From assembly GCA_016800925.1 (NCBI GenBank), contig JABCPU010000171.1, forward strand, positions 62,001 to 126,000: DNA of 64,000 nt, in the 5' to 3' direction. The stretch comes from Suillus spraguei. Lineage: Eukaryota; Basidiomycota; Agaricomycetes; Boletales; Suillaceae. The translations under genes were made by a program, and so were the position numbers. Below, in pieces: positions 45,175-58,200 of the stretch. How positions within the stretch are numbered: the first letter of the stretch is position 1; each line of letters begins with the position of its first letter. The notes beneath the pieces are model-generated. The model had not been told where the DNA came from. It was given only the letters and a program-made list of their open reading frames with translations, and ran no database searches.

Positions 45175-46177
45175 CTCGAGAGACTCTTCTTAAATAGGCT
45201 ATGGATAATGGAGGTCTTATTCCTTGGGTTTCTGTACTTATGATTAGATTACAACTGCCTGCGCACAATTCCATTGTATCCTGTTTTGGTTTGTCACAAA
45301 CAGTAACGGGGTGTATTTTGTCCCGTCTTTCTAAAGATTTCTCATTCATTCCTGAAAAAATACCCGAGTATCACGCCGTGGGTGTCATTGCTGTAGTTAA
45401 AGACAGAGCGGCTGCGCAGGCAGGACTGTCTGACTGTAGGCAAGGCACCAGTTGCTAGGAGAATTTATTGTAATCTAAACGAATGAATGAAGCCGTGAGC
45501 AAGAAATCATAACGTTGTGATAGAGCGCATGTACGCACAATCTGCGGACATGCGTAAATAGAATGACGGATATTGCCGAATATAATTCTGCGCGCCACAT
45601 TCTCCTATCAAGTGGAACCTAAACTCTAAGAGGTTATGAGCCCTGTTATACACAATAAAAATCATTATTCATCTATTACTACTGTGGAAATGTCTAATCC
45701 AAATCCTATATCCAACAAGTATCTCCAATCGTCATGCGTCCCTTCTGCTCTTACATTCTGGCCAATTATCCCGCTTGGTAGCCTTTCATCAATGCAGGCC
45801 ATTTGTCCAGCTATTTTGTAGGTTCATGGAGAGCAGTCGGATGTTGATGCTAATCTCTTGACCCTGTAACCTTTGTCTCAACAAGTCTTTGACATCTGCA
45901 ATGTACCATGCACTCAGACTCGGATGCAGGACAGGATAAACGACAATAATAAATATACCACGTATTGATGCATATCCTATAGTACTAGACGCAAACTCGC
46001 ACAGAATTCCTTTCTACAAGACGGGCCGCGCTCACTTGTATTGCTATATTCTAATTGTAGTATGCAGAAACTCAAGTAACCTCCACAGCATATTTGAGAA
46101 GAGTCCGTATAACCTTCAAATCCGTATACTGCCTTGCATCTGAGAAACAATGCTTCGTATACTCTGGCAATTTCATA
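45175..46177. other. Intergenic, possible old retroelement trace
   Basis: About 1 kb spacer. At 45632-45643 the bases ggttatgagccc repeat the copia primer-binding site exactly, and a short plus-strand frame starts at 45636. No LTR end or further coding match is visible, so this is only a hint of a second element. Confidence 0.35.
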
Positions 46178-47633
46178 TTATTCGGTGATGGTATGAGTGA
46201 ACGAGGTTTCGGCAAAACCGATGCGGTTCTTGCGGGCATCGAACACAGTGTAGAAGCGCTGGACAAATACGTAGCCATTAATAAAGTCAAACCCTGTGCC
46301 AGTGCGTGTGGGAAGACTTCGAACGACGAGAAATATATCATCGGAATTTCCAAACACAACGTGGTTGAGAGAACGGGGCCAGATTTGCGCACTAGGGATA
46401 AGATTGTACTTGTGCTGTGCAAATGGTGAACATGAGGTGTGAGGGCCGACATAATTGACGTACCGAGCCAATATTGAATTCCAAGTTCATTAGGAGAGCG
46501 TACTGGACAATGGAAATCTGGATAAGACCATTCGCCGCACTCACACCGCCGGTTAGAGCCCTGTACTTCGCATAGGCATCTATCGAACGCTCATGAGACC
46601 ATTGTTACTCGCTGCACTCTAAATACACACCGGCGGCAATATAAAGAAAGGTGCAACCACATTCCACAACGCCAACGGTGAGGGGCATGAGTTCTATGGG
46701 GCCGTAGGTGATGCTCTGTTGGATACCCCAATTCAGCGATGAGCTGGGGGTGGGGATGACACCACTGAAACCAAAAAAATTACCATCAATCTGGATTGAT
46801 CCAGAAGCCGAGGTGGCTTACGTGTAGTGAATTATGCCTATGTCCATGTCAGGGACGGCTCCACCAAAGTAAAGTTCTCCATAGGTGACTGTATCTTTAA
46901 CGATGGGCTGGAAAAAGATACCAACAATGGGCCGAAGAATGGCGCCTTGTTGAAACAGGTAGTCAGTGACGCTCGAGATTGTGCCTCCTGGTGCATTTAT
47001 TAGGGTGCCGAGGCTTGACACTGTAGGCCCTATGCCAAGGACACCGTCACAATTGAAGCCACGCGAAGTAGAAGCAACACCGATTTGCATCCAGTCGACG
47101 GTGAGCCCATTAGTGAGAGTTAATGTATCTTGGAATATAGTTCCTATAGATACTAATCGTGGGTATTTTCAACTTATGATGTTGTATGTCATACCCAGGA
47201 AGGAGCCAAAATGGTAATTGACCGCCACATGCTTTTCAAGGTCTACGCCAGAGCGGCTCGAGTACGTAGTGCCGGCACCAACCCATGTGATTGCGCTATA
47301 GGTGTCGACAACCAAGTTGTCTTCAATAATACATTAGCAGCCGGATGTTTTCCCAGTGTTGAACTTACAGGTTATGGGGGGATAGCCAATTTGAACTGAC
47401 ACGATGTAGTTCGACTCCATGTTTGTCAAAGGGACATTTGTACCACGTCGACCATGCGTGCTGTATTCCATGAGGGCCGCCACGCGAGCTCTATCGTGCC
47501 GCAAGATGTCAGTAACATTGGAGAATGGTAGCCTCCTGGTCATGGGGAGGGTGATGGGGGAATTGCGAACTTCAACGGGCGATCCCGTGATTGAGAAAGC
47601 CAAAAGTGCCAATAAGGATGCAACGGAGAACAT
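46178..47633 (-). CDS. Pepsin-like (A1 family) secreted protein with altered catalytic motifs
   Basis: Polyporopepsin-type fold. Six exons join to 399 codons without error: 47369-47633, 47195-47320, 46822-47143, 46631-46764, 46464-46579, 46178-46414. A signal peptide is clear (MFSVASLLALLAFSITGSPV), then a propeptide-like region and NYIVSVQIGYPP. The first active-site motif, normally DTGSS, reads VVDTYSAITWVGA, and the second, normally VDTGT, reads VVECGCTFLYIA, so the second catalytic Asp is Glu. The rest is well kept: GFNCDGVLGIGP, LYFGGAVPD, PSAQIWPRSLN, GTGFDFINGYVFVQRFYTVFD. With an open frame over six exons but both motifs changed, I predict a secreted pseudoprotease or a very weak enzyme. 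Confidence 0.9.
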
Positions 47634-49023
47634 GACTTACTGGAAAGTCATATCATACTCAGTTATATACGTGATAGCGAACGCGATGGCAATGTTGAGC
47701 ACCTCAGCCACGTCAGTCCCCCTGGAAAAGTGATGACGAGATAGTTACGACGGGAGTCATCGCGAGTGCAAGGATTGGACTCCCGATAGAATGTGGCAAG
47801 GGATAGTTTGCTCTTGATCCTGGCATGTTATTTCTGAATCTTAGTGTTGTCAGGTGTCATTGTTGATCAAAAATAGTCAGCCAGCTGTAAGCCCGTTGGC
47901 TTACCTGAATTCCCATAATCAGCATAAATACTGTTCGCGGTAATCAAGCGTGAGCTTTGGTTATCACTGCCTTTTGGCGTAACTGTTAAGGGACGACAGT
48001 CTTATTAAATTGCTTACACCAGCCCTGACTGACTTAATTCTATTTGACCTGACAACTGGTTGGTGCGTCAGCATCAGAGAACGGATGGATCTTTGATATT
48101 GTAGCCGTGGGAACTATCAATGTTGCAACATGCAGAAAGTCTAGGAATTGGATTCTATGTTTTTGATGTGTGGTGGCTATTTTGGTGTGGGTAAAACCAG
48201 AATGTATTCGGTGTGTAGAATGAAATATTAGTATGGACTTTGTGGTTGGTAAATGACAGGCAGGGGAGAGTGGAGGTTCGGGAGGGCTTTTTGGCCTGGC
48301 GTATGCGTTGGAACCTAATTGTCGGAAATAATATTAGGCGTGCTCAATTCATGACTGCTGTCAGCGGAAATAGTGGTAGTCAGAGTGAACGATTATGGAT
48401 GCGATTCAAAAAACGATTTTATGAGAATCGGATTATGAGCTTAATGTAACAGTTACGCTTGATAATCAAAGCTCACGTAATTGTGCTTAATCGTCGAAGC
48501 GCTAGGCGCTTAACGCGATTATGAATCAGATTCTGCACAGTGCTGTGGATTTCTCTTATTTAAAATTTATATATAATTAAATATACTTGTCCTGGCATGC
48601 AACCCTCTGCGTGTTTGAGAAACATGGCACCCAAAGACAAAGACATCCAACAAGTATCATCGTCAAAAACTCAAAAAAAGCGCCCGTCAAAAAGGGTAAA
48701 AAAACGCAGCTAGCAGGCATTCTCAAGAACACCATCTGAGCTGTTGAACTCATGCCCTGTAAGACTTTCGAGCCTCCGTTGGCGACGCAGGCGGATTTGA
48801 GCTCTTACTACCTGCAACGCAAACATAATTAGATTCACCCTTGGCAGCACTTTTTAGACCTTCCCACGGTCTTTCAGACTGGGTTTCTTGGTGTGCGCTA
48901 ACCTATCTCCAAGACGTCCCTCCTGAAAGAACCTCCCGCCCATTGCCTCCAGATTCTACTGAATTTTCCTACCAAGGTACGTGACCCTCACCTTTGTAAA
49001 CTGACAAATACTATTCTTCTAAA
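47634..49023. other. Intergenic, AT-rich, with CGATTAT-type motif cluster
   Basis: Contains the promoter side of the pepsin-like gene and, at 48388-48540, several copies of cgatt/aatcg words (gaacgattatgg, gcgattc, aacgatttt, aatcggatta, gcgattatgaatc) and a palindromic aagcgctaggcgctt. A similar cluster lies at 59970-60070, so both may belong to the ends of the KDZ transposon. No gene recognised. Confidence 0.4.
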
Positions 49024-49256
49024 GGAGGTCTGAGAGGAGTGTCTGCGAGGCTTGGGAGGATCGTTGAGGAGGTTTGAGAGAGTTGTGAGGGAGGTTTGAG
49101 AGGGTCGTATGAGAGGTTTGAGAGGGTCGTATGAGAGGTTTGAGAGGGTCATTGGAGAGGTTTGAGAGGGATGTCAGGGAGGTTTGGAAGGGTCTTCAAG
49201 GAGGTTTGAGAAGGTCGTCGAGGAGGTTTGAGAGGGTCGTCGAGGAGGTTTTTGGG
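49024..49256. repeat. Purine-rich minisatellite
   Basis: About ten imperfect tandem units of 20-24 bases built on aggtttgagagggtcgt. The plus strand is strongly G/A-biased. It lies to the left of the KDZ companion gene. Forward frames through it (RFERVV..V) are simple translations of the repeat, not genes. Confidence 0.85.
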
Positions 49257-49712
49257 GGGGAACATTTGCGATGTTTTGGAGGACTGTCACGTATTCACTT
49301 ATGTTTTCCGTTTGTTTTTTCAACGGGTGTTCCGCTCGACACTCGTGCTTGTAGTAGTGGTGAAAATTTCACACATTGGTTCAAGCAACATACTCAATGT
49401 ATTGGATGGATGGTAACAGCACGACAAGATGTTGAACTACATACAGAAGTACTAGGATGAATTAAAAGGGTCAGGTACGAGAAATAAAACACATCGAGGG
49501 CAGTCACGGTGCATATGAGAGCGGCATAAACGCAGAACAGCAGAACAAGAAACAAAACACATCGAAGGTGGTGCAGAAGAGAGCGGCATACTAAAAAGGC
49601 AGAATAGCAGAACAGGGATGGGCAGGAAGGTGGAAATGACCGGACTACAACTTGGACGACAAAAAATAGAAAGCATAATAATGAACCGGGGGGCTAAAGG
49701 AGATACATACGG
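49257..49712. other. Intergenic, downstream of KDZ companion gene
   Basis: Holds two close copies of a 20-30-base word (acacatcgaaggtggtgcaga-like; around 49490 and 49560) with gagagcggcata in common. Nothing coding recognised. Confidence 0.4.
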
Positions 49713-52700
49713 TCAAGTAGAAGGAGGCGCCTTGCCTGGGTACTCTGCCTGAGAGCTCGAGTTGGGACTTGGTCCATAGTATGGACTGCGTGAATCGTGA
49801 CCGGCCCACCTGGAGTCCGCGGTGTATCCAGGTCGTCTCCCATGAGCATGGGGGTCAGGATAGTAACCTCTGCTGTGCTGGGGAGGCATTCCATGGCTAC
49901 GATCGTCAAAATCACCACGGGGAGGGTATCCATATTCACGGCGCGTGTATCCATAGTCCATAGCCGGGCTATATCTGTCATGGTCGGAGTATGCCTGCGA
50001 GCGACTGCGCTCCCGTTCCATGCCATGGTCTGTGCTGGATTCTGCCACTGGGGACAAATCTCGTGTAGGGTTGCGAGTATCGTAGTGCTCAGGAGGGCTT
50101 TCGTGACCATGGCCATTGCCATTGTGATGATAGTATAGATCATGTGGATGGAGGCGTTGGTAATCCTGCAGCTGCCAAGACATTAATTTAATCATGCAAA
50201 AATCAGAGTGTATCACTTACTGGATAGGATGCGTCATGAGTACCACGACCAGGCATACGAGGATCATGCACCTCTCGATTAAGGCGTTCACGAGGGTCAG
50301 GAGGGAAAGGACCGCGGGGGTCAGGAGGAAATGGACCACGGGAGTCAGGAGGGAGAGGCCCACGAGAGCCATAGAAAGGATAATTCCTTCGATCACGATG
50401 GAAATTATCTGGAAGATCTTGACGGATGGGTTCACGAGAAACTTGACGGTCGGGTTCACGAGATGCGTGACGGTCGGGTTCATGAGATAGTTGATGGACA
50501 GGTTCACGAGGATCGCGGATTTCACGATGGAGATGCTCTCGACGGCGCATGGACTCCTCAGATTGGCTATCAGTGTTCATGGGGAGGTTGTGGGGCTCCG
50601 GTGGTGCTCGACTGGTCAAGCCGTCATCCAAGGTACCTCGGCTCACCAATCCATTACCTCCATTACCTCCTCCTCCTACATCACCGCCTCCTCCTACTAC
50701 CACTACCACCCCTCCTCCCGATCCTCCAGGAGGCACAGGAAGATGCTCTGCGGGCAAAGATGTGTCTGGTTGCCCCAGAACTTGGCCAATATCGCTGGCA
50801 ACATCATGTTGAACTGCGTCTGAAGTTGATGTAGACCGCAGGAGTGCACCGTTCACCTCCGTGTTTGGCTGTGACAGTGGTGCAGCCGCCTCCTCAGTAG
50901 TATCTGCAGGCACATCTGCAGAACTTGTCGCAGAGTTGTCTGCGCTCCTTGGAAAGAGTTTCTGGGACTTGGCTTCGATCCTGTTGTCAATAGCGTCAGA
51001 GTCGCCATCGGAGTATATGGTACGAAGGGCCCGGCCATGACGAGACGTTGGCTTTGTCTTCGAATGAGAACCCTTCATAACTGGTCGTGCTTTGACACGA
51101 CCTATAAAATCAAATGTTAGCCCACTGAAATAAATAGATAGATGATGTCGTACCTTTGGTGTTCGCAGGTTGCTCAGAAGGGCCGTCACGAAGGCGCATA
51201 GTAGTAGTCGCAAGGAGGTCTTGATCGTCGCCAGATGACTCTACTGTCACAGGGGATAATGGTCCTCCTTTTGTTGGTGATTGTAACGGCGCTGGTGTCT
51301 CCTTTGATTGTGCACCTGTCCTCCCTGCTTTTGGGAGAATGTCTACAGGTGATATGCGCTTCTTTGATGCACGCAGCTCACCACTGGACTTCCGCTTCTT
51401 CCTCTTTCCGTGAGACGCATCCTCATACTCCGACTCAGAGTCCTGTTGGTGATGGTCGTTTGTGTCTTGAGAATCGGGGGAAGAGGATCGAACATCGATC
51501 ACCTCGCGAGCTGGCGGCCAGGCAACAACCTTAAAAGGCCGTGATGGGGGAGGTACTACCTCAAGACGCATAACAGATTTCCCTACTGAAGTGGTAGATT
51601 TCTTGACTTTAGTAACTGCTGTACTGGACTTGATGCGAGGGGGACCATTGTAGTCGATATGTCCATCGACGAACAGACATCGAGCGCGTGAATGAGGGTA
51701 GTCTGATGGAGGAGCTTCACCGAAAATAACAGGCCGCTGAGAGGTCAATACTGCCGCTATTGAAATTAGACTGTCAGAAAAACAAAATCCAGAACATACA
51801 AATCGATCACATACCTCGATCCACAACGTCAACTTTCTCGACATACATGGACTTTGCTTTTAAAGCCTCGACAAGGATAGTGACCTCCTTCTGTGTCAAA
51901 CCAGCGACACCCTTGCTCTTTGAACTTGAGGTAATCCCGCGTGACTCGCCTGGCAGGAGACACTTGTGTGCGGGGTAACCCTTGATGCAAACATTGTCGT
52001 CTGCCAGGGCATTCGGCATGAGCTTCCAAGGAAAGGTCCTGTCGGTGCCGAATTTGCCTCCGAACTTGGCTGATGTAGGACAGTCCATTAGTCTGAATAT
52101 GATTAGAGTGAACCGAAAACGTACCAACTTGTTTCGTAATTTGCTTCTTGATCCATTTGATACTGTCTTCGCGTCCTTCCAAAGGGTCAGAACCTGGATC
52201 CATGTCATCGGGGTCAGGGTCCTTAGAACCGGGGCGCTTGGAATTCACAACTTTGGAAGAGGACGCCATATCAGTATCTTCCTGATCCATGAATGCGAGA
52301 TCGACGGTAGATAATGATATGGAGTTACTGTGACATTTAATGAGATAGTGTAAACTTCAAGATAGTAAAAAAAACTCACTAAACTTGGGCTTTGAGGTGA
52401 CCGATGATAGTGTCATTGTCTGCGCGGCATCGCATGAGAAAGAACTATCGCAGAATATCAATAAGTGCATGAGGTTTAGACACGACTTTGACGACTTACG
52501 TCTGTTGCTCCAGGCGTTGTGTGTACGTGACCGAGAGAAGCATCCTGATTGACAATCTTGCCACACATAACAGTCGCAGACTCAAACCCGAATTTAGCGG
52601 ATGCAACATCTAACTGCATGGATGAATGTACATAAGTGCCGAGACACCAACAATGAAATCACTTACAATATTCGTCACCCTTTTCTGAAGCCTCTGGAAT

Positions 52701-54033
52701 GCTTGCGCGCGCTGACTAACTGTTTGAGGCAATCCACCTAACGAAGATATCTCGTCATGCATGTCAAGGATATCTTGAAATGTGTCGGGGTATTGTTCTT
52801 TGAACTTCGCGTAGCAGTCTTTACGCACAGTAGCGCCTGTGAAAAATTTAATTTACATACTGTAATGGATGCATATTGAGAACTTACTAGGTGTGCGTGC
52901 TCCAACTGGAAGATCTTGATGAAGTCGGGCGAGTTCCTGCTGTGAGTTGTCCTTGAAATAATTAGAATAAAGGTTCCAGTAATTGATGCTGCTTGCGGTG
53001 CGTCCACGGCTCTTCATGAACAGGTTGATCACTTGATGCATTGGCATCGCAGTAGACCTGGATAATTCAAGTAAGGTCTTATCGATGGCTGCAAACCCTG
53101 CATCAAGTGCATCGTTGGTCTCTGCAGACCTGCGTCCCACGACTGGTAGTTCCTCAGAGCGTGAAGTAAGGCTTTCTTCAGGAAACCGTTCGTGGATGCT
53201 GGAGTCAGGAGAGTAGTGGCTCAAGTCGAGTTGCTGACTTGGCCCAGGACTTGGGGTGTGTGCAGTGGGGACGCTAGGATCATTCATGTCCTTCAGTGGT
53301 GTGGGTGGAATAATGTTCGTGGAGGGCGGAAGCGCAGGACCAGCTTGAGGGGCTGAGTGAGATGCGCGGTGAAGATCAAATGGTGGGACTTGACCGGGGA
53401 AGCTTTGTATGAAGCCTGAAGGATCTGGAGCCTGATCCCTGAGTAAGGTTGTGAACGGTTCGGCGCCCATGAGATCAAACATAGTTGTCTGTTGGCCCGT
53501 CCAAGTAGGCTGGTCACTCATCGAACCATAGAACATGTCTTGGAGAGGTGCGGGAGCTGGGGGTCGGGAAGCCGCGTCACCTGTGAAGGGTGATGGGTGG
53601 CGACTGCTGCCCTGTGGGACAGTGAGTGATGTTACATCGCCTGTAAATGGTGAGTGGTGCTGAGTGCCGCTCAGTGCAATGGTAAGTGTTGAATCACTGC
53701 TCCATCTTGAGGCTGGTCCAAAGATGCAGCGCTTGGGCCTGATTGCGCAGAACCTTGCAAAGATGCAGTGCCTGATTGCGCAGAACCTTGACTGTCTGCA
53801 TTTGGTTGGCCCCCCCTTCGTCGAATAGAAGCACCTTTGATGACACCGGTGTCACGCGCTGTGGCCTTAAGATGACTCCTCAACCTTGATGGAGTCAGCT
53901 CGACTGTTGGTTCTTCATACCGACGGCCTCCACCAAATTGTTCATACGCATAGTTGGCGTCAGGAAGGGGAAAGGCTGGAGAGGATGGCCTGTTGAACAA
54001 GTCCAATTCCTCATTGAACGGGGTTTGAGTCAT
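49713..54033 (-). CDS. KDZ-element companion protein, low-complexity, unknown function
   Basis: Multi-exon gene beginning MTQTPFNEELDLFNRP. Recognisable parts in order: a basic stretch with RLRSHLKATARDTG; a Gly/Ser/Gln repeat (GSAQSG); a Pro-rich linker; a globular block (ALDAGFAAIDKTLLELSR, then RGRTASSINYWNLYSNYF, RKDCYAKFKEQYPDTFQDI) reminiscent of an HMG-like or Myb-like helical fold but not assigned; LDVASAKFGFESATVMCGKI; KWIKKQITKQV; TDRTFPWKLMPNALADDN; a nuclear-localisation-like KRKKRKSSGELRASKKR; and a long tail of Arg/Asp/Pro repeats (REPDRQVSREP, RGPFPPDPRGPFPPDPRE) and His/Tyr-rich sequence to the stop at 49713. Several introns are clear (for example a donor after ARTP near 52890 and after RVTNI near 52666). 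A frame change near 53,690 suggests one missing base or an unseen intron. Probably DNA- or chromatin-binding, by composition only. Confidence 0.6.
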
Positions 54034-55256
54034 TCTAAAGAAGTATTGTCAAAGAGGGATACTTCTGAGCATGCAATAACGCACCGATGCAAGTATCTGA
54101 AAGAACGTAGCTGTCACGAAGGACAGTGCATGAGCAAAGGAGCCAAAAAACAAGTGAAATAAATTTACGCACCAAAATAAGATATACGACAGGCCGGCGA
54201 ATGTTATTTTGTATGTTGAAGGGAGCAAATTTAGCAGAGGAGAGAGGCGTATGAGTGATACGAAGAGCAGCTCCGGAGGAAAAGACTCACCGCAGCCTCA
54301 TTATTATATGTATTTTGCTATTAGTACATTCGCGATCAGGGTCACTAAGTTTTATGCTACATAACAAGTTAGAATGCAATCAGTATCAGGACTCAGGAGC
54401 CGACTGACCGGGAGTATTTTCGGTAGGGCCTGTCATGGATGTCTGAGAGGGTTGTGCAGGATCGGTAGGTCCAGGAGGGTCGTGAACCTACTGGAGTGTA
54501 TGCCGGCGAGGCTGTCAGCCAGTAAGATTGAGAATATACCTTGTGTTAACATAGAAACACAAACTGCAAGAGATGAGTTGGCATGAAATCCTTGACAATA
54601 GTATCGAACTACTCACGGCATCAGCCCCAACCAAATGACATGAAAATATCTCGGGACAGCAAGGATACTTGGTATGCTATGGCGCAATGAGTGGGACAAC
54701 CTGTACAATACGTTATGAGCTTAAAGCGGCATGACAGTGCATGAATGCTGATTGGAAATGAACCTAGGACTTACCTTGTCCGATTGACTCTCCTCTCCGC
54801 TCATTGTTCTCATGGCGAATCTAGTACTACGACACGATATCTTCTGGTTGTCGGTGTGCTATGTTCGAGCTGGGAAATGTTTCTGAGATGTAAGAGGAGC
54901 TGTTTGGAGAAGAAACACTTACCATATAATGATTGTGTGCCAGTGTACGATATGGCAAGAAGCAAGAAGAAAGTCATATTCTATGATAGGCCTGGCTGAT
55001 GCAGATTCATTCCACAAGCTCGATGTTTATGGTAGGGAGAAGATTCTTGGATAGGTGTTCGATATAATGATACTTGTTAGGATGTATGGCCAACTTGAGG
55101 GAGATATATTCTATGATAGCCTGTTTGACGCATCATGATTTGTCCTCGTTGGCAAATTCAAATATGTTTGCGGGGAGGAGACAGTATGATAGATTGCTTG
55201 CCAATGGTCAATATGTACAGACTTAGGGTAGTAACGGTATGGTACATGCATGCAGG
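54034..55256. other. Spacer between the two KDZ-element genes
   Basis: About 1.2 kb. No coding pattern on either strand that I can support; it should contain the companion gene promoter and the transposase gene terminator. Confidence 0.5.
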
Positions 55257-58200
55257 CTAGAATACTGGTATGGAAAGTACGCGAGCACGTAGATAATGTC
55301 GTAGGTCACTCATTTCATCCTCTTGTAGTCGCGTAATGTGCCGTCCACGTAGGACAGCAATCATCGCTGCTAAAATCCATATGCCGCAATCATATCCATT
55401 GGTCTGGAGAGATTTAACCTGCGTGAATCGTCAAATTGAGGGTTGAGACAGGAGATACACCCGAACTCACTGTCAATGGGCGAGCTACCCATCCATCAAG
55501 ATTAATATGTACCTCCTTCTCTCGTTGACGTGCTATCATCAGAAGTCGACAGACTAGTTTCGTGATATCCTGCAAAGCAATCAAAATCATCATTGCATGA
55601 AAGCTAGAATGAACCTACTTTCACGTCATGTTTCCACGGTTTCTGTTCAGCGAGACTGTCAAAGAGGTGAAGTTCTTTTCTTGACAAATATATAACGCAA
55701 ACAACCCAATGGCCAACATTAGCTGGCCTATGAATTGGCAGAACCCATACATCTTTCTCCCAATAACACGTCCAGGATGTATTGCGCCAAAGTATATCAT
55801 CTGCGGCATTGTAGCGGATGCGAGGCAGATCGTGTGTAGAGAAGATAGCCACGGTTGGGTTAGGCATGTCCATCTGCAGGAGGATGGCACAGCCATTGAT
55901 ACATACATCATTGAGGAATGCAGTCGGACGAGCGAGAAAAGATATATCCCTCGGCTCAAACACTTGCTGGGGGAAGCGTCCAGTCGATGACGTTGTTCTT
56001 GTGGCTACACGTCCAGGCACGATCGTATGCGAGTCTTGAGATGGTGCACGGAAGTCATCAATCAGGAGACCCTACATATATGTTAGTGAGAGTTGGCGTC
56101 AACAATATTGACGTACCTTGGGCGGATCCCACACTATGTTGGCACAAATATCATGCACGATATCTTCGTCCTCAACGAACTCTGCTCCAGCAATATCACC
56201 CTCCAGGATGTCTGCGAGCGCAGCTTGCTCGGGCTCAACCTCTGCCAAGTCGTCTACCTCAGGCAACACTGCTTCATCCTCTGGAACAGGGTCTTGCACT
56301 GTCACACTCGCCAAGTGAAGAGTGGTACTTTGAGGACCTCCAGAGTAGGCTATAGCGCAATCTAGCGCCTCCTTTGCACGGCTCGTAAACCGAACCGAAG
56401 ATGCTAGCGAATTTGCCCATCGCGTCTGAAGGCGGAGGAAATGAGAGCGCTTCTGTTGCAATGGAACAACAAAGCGCTTGTCTATAAATGAGCAAGTTCA
56501 ACATTTAAACATTGATTGAATATTGAGAAGCAAACTTACTTTCAGGCAAACGGAGTGAAAGCTCCAGTGCCGTCAGCTCCTCTCCAAAGAAGCGGCACAA
56601 ATTGTCCGCCTCCATACCTAAGCGTTGTTGCTCCTCCCGACACCGGTCACGTTTGAGAAGGGCGCGGATTCCATCCCTGACATCTGAGTCTGCCAGCCAT
56701 CGAGGCACCTCTCCCATTGAGGGTGTGACCCAGACATCCTGCATTAATGTCTGGTCACCACGTAACTCAGCTAATTTTGTGGGGAGGGCGGTGGGAAGCG
56801 GGATGTTCCAAGCAGGATCGTAGAGTAACTCTAGGCGCTCACAATATGAATTAAATTTTCTGATGGCCGTCATCAGAGCAGGTTGCCGTTTTGCAATGGC
56901 TTTCCGAGTGTGTTGATGAAGTTTTGTCCCTGAAAAATAAGGTTAGAATGGATGAGTAGTCGGACATGAAGACTTACCTAATGTTTGTTGGGATCCACCT
57001 ACAGCGCGATCGAGCTTATCCCATTCAAAAAAACTGGCGATAGCGCGCTTCCGAATATTCATCTTAAGATCGCGTGCGATAAGAAGTACACGGACGAAGT
57101 CCAGATTGACTCCATCGAGCTCGGGAAATCTGTCGTGTACATTTAGAGAAGAATACAGTGCTTCGACTTTGGCCATGAGACGATCATGGCCCCTCTGTAG
57201 GCTCTCGAGGACATCGAGGGTATCACCGGATGCTGCGTCCTTCTCTAGCGTAGTCCTTGTAGCCTGCAAGGCTCGATCAGAGGCATCCAAATCGGATTGT
57301 AGAGCCAGAACAGTGTCAAGTTCTTTTCGGAGGCGAGCAGGAGCATCTGAAGACATCTTTAGCAGAACTACTCGTTGTGCGCACATTGTATGGTTACTCA
57401 CGAGTGCGAATTGAGAGTTGTGATTGTCGTTGGTCAGCCCACTGAGCCTGTAGGTCCTCCACAGATGTTTCACAACGGTTGATAGCATCGAGTGCCACAG
57501 AACCCTGGTCCTTGATGCCCCGTTTCAAACGGCGTTTAATCCAGTCACCGAGGTCATCTTTCATCTCAGATCCTATCGCAGTCGCTTGGCGGTCAATTAA
57601 CCAAATACGGCGCTGACGCTAAGTGAATTAAAGTATTAGTACATATATGTTAGCGTACAATATCATGTAACGTACCGATGATGATCTTTCGACACCTATC
57701 AGGCGAATGAATCGCGACCACAACCGCTCAGTCCCCTCGCCGTCAGATAACCCCATGCCAATGCACATCCGTGGATTGTGCACCAGTTGACAGGCCCATT
57801 CATGGCCATACGCGTGCATGGCTGTAGTTGCGAAGCGCAGGCGCAATAACACATCCTGAGGGAGAATCTCGAACTGGGTATAATCAGCAAGTGAATGTAA
57901 TTAAGATCATGTACGTACCTTTGAAAGGGACCGTGCAAGAACACAGCCGACGTCGTAGAGAGTCACGACCGTGGCTTGAGGAGGGAGCAATGTGAACAAG
58001 TGTTCAATCAGCGCAACAGAGTACTTCTGTTGCTCGCCAGGGGTATCGATGTTAGCAAAAAAAAGAGGAATATCATGACGGCAAATAAGCGCCATTATGC
58101 CTGTGTCGTCAAAGCTGTCCATAGCGGCCTTTTGTTTCTTCCCGTCGGCAGCTTCGTATGCATTCTCACATAGGTCGATAGCTTCATCAGGGACAAGGGG

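Noticed and set aside
49131..49460. 109-codon frame rich in RFERVV-type repeats
   Set aside because: It is a translation of the minisatellite.
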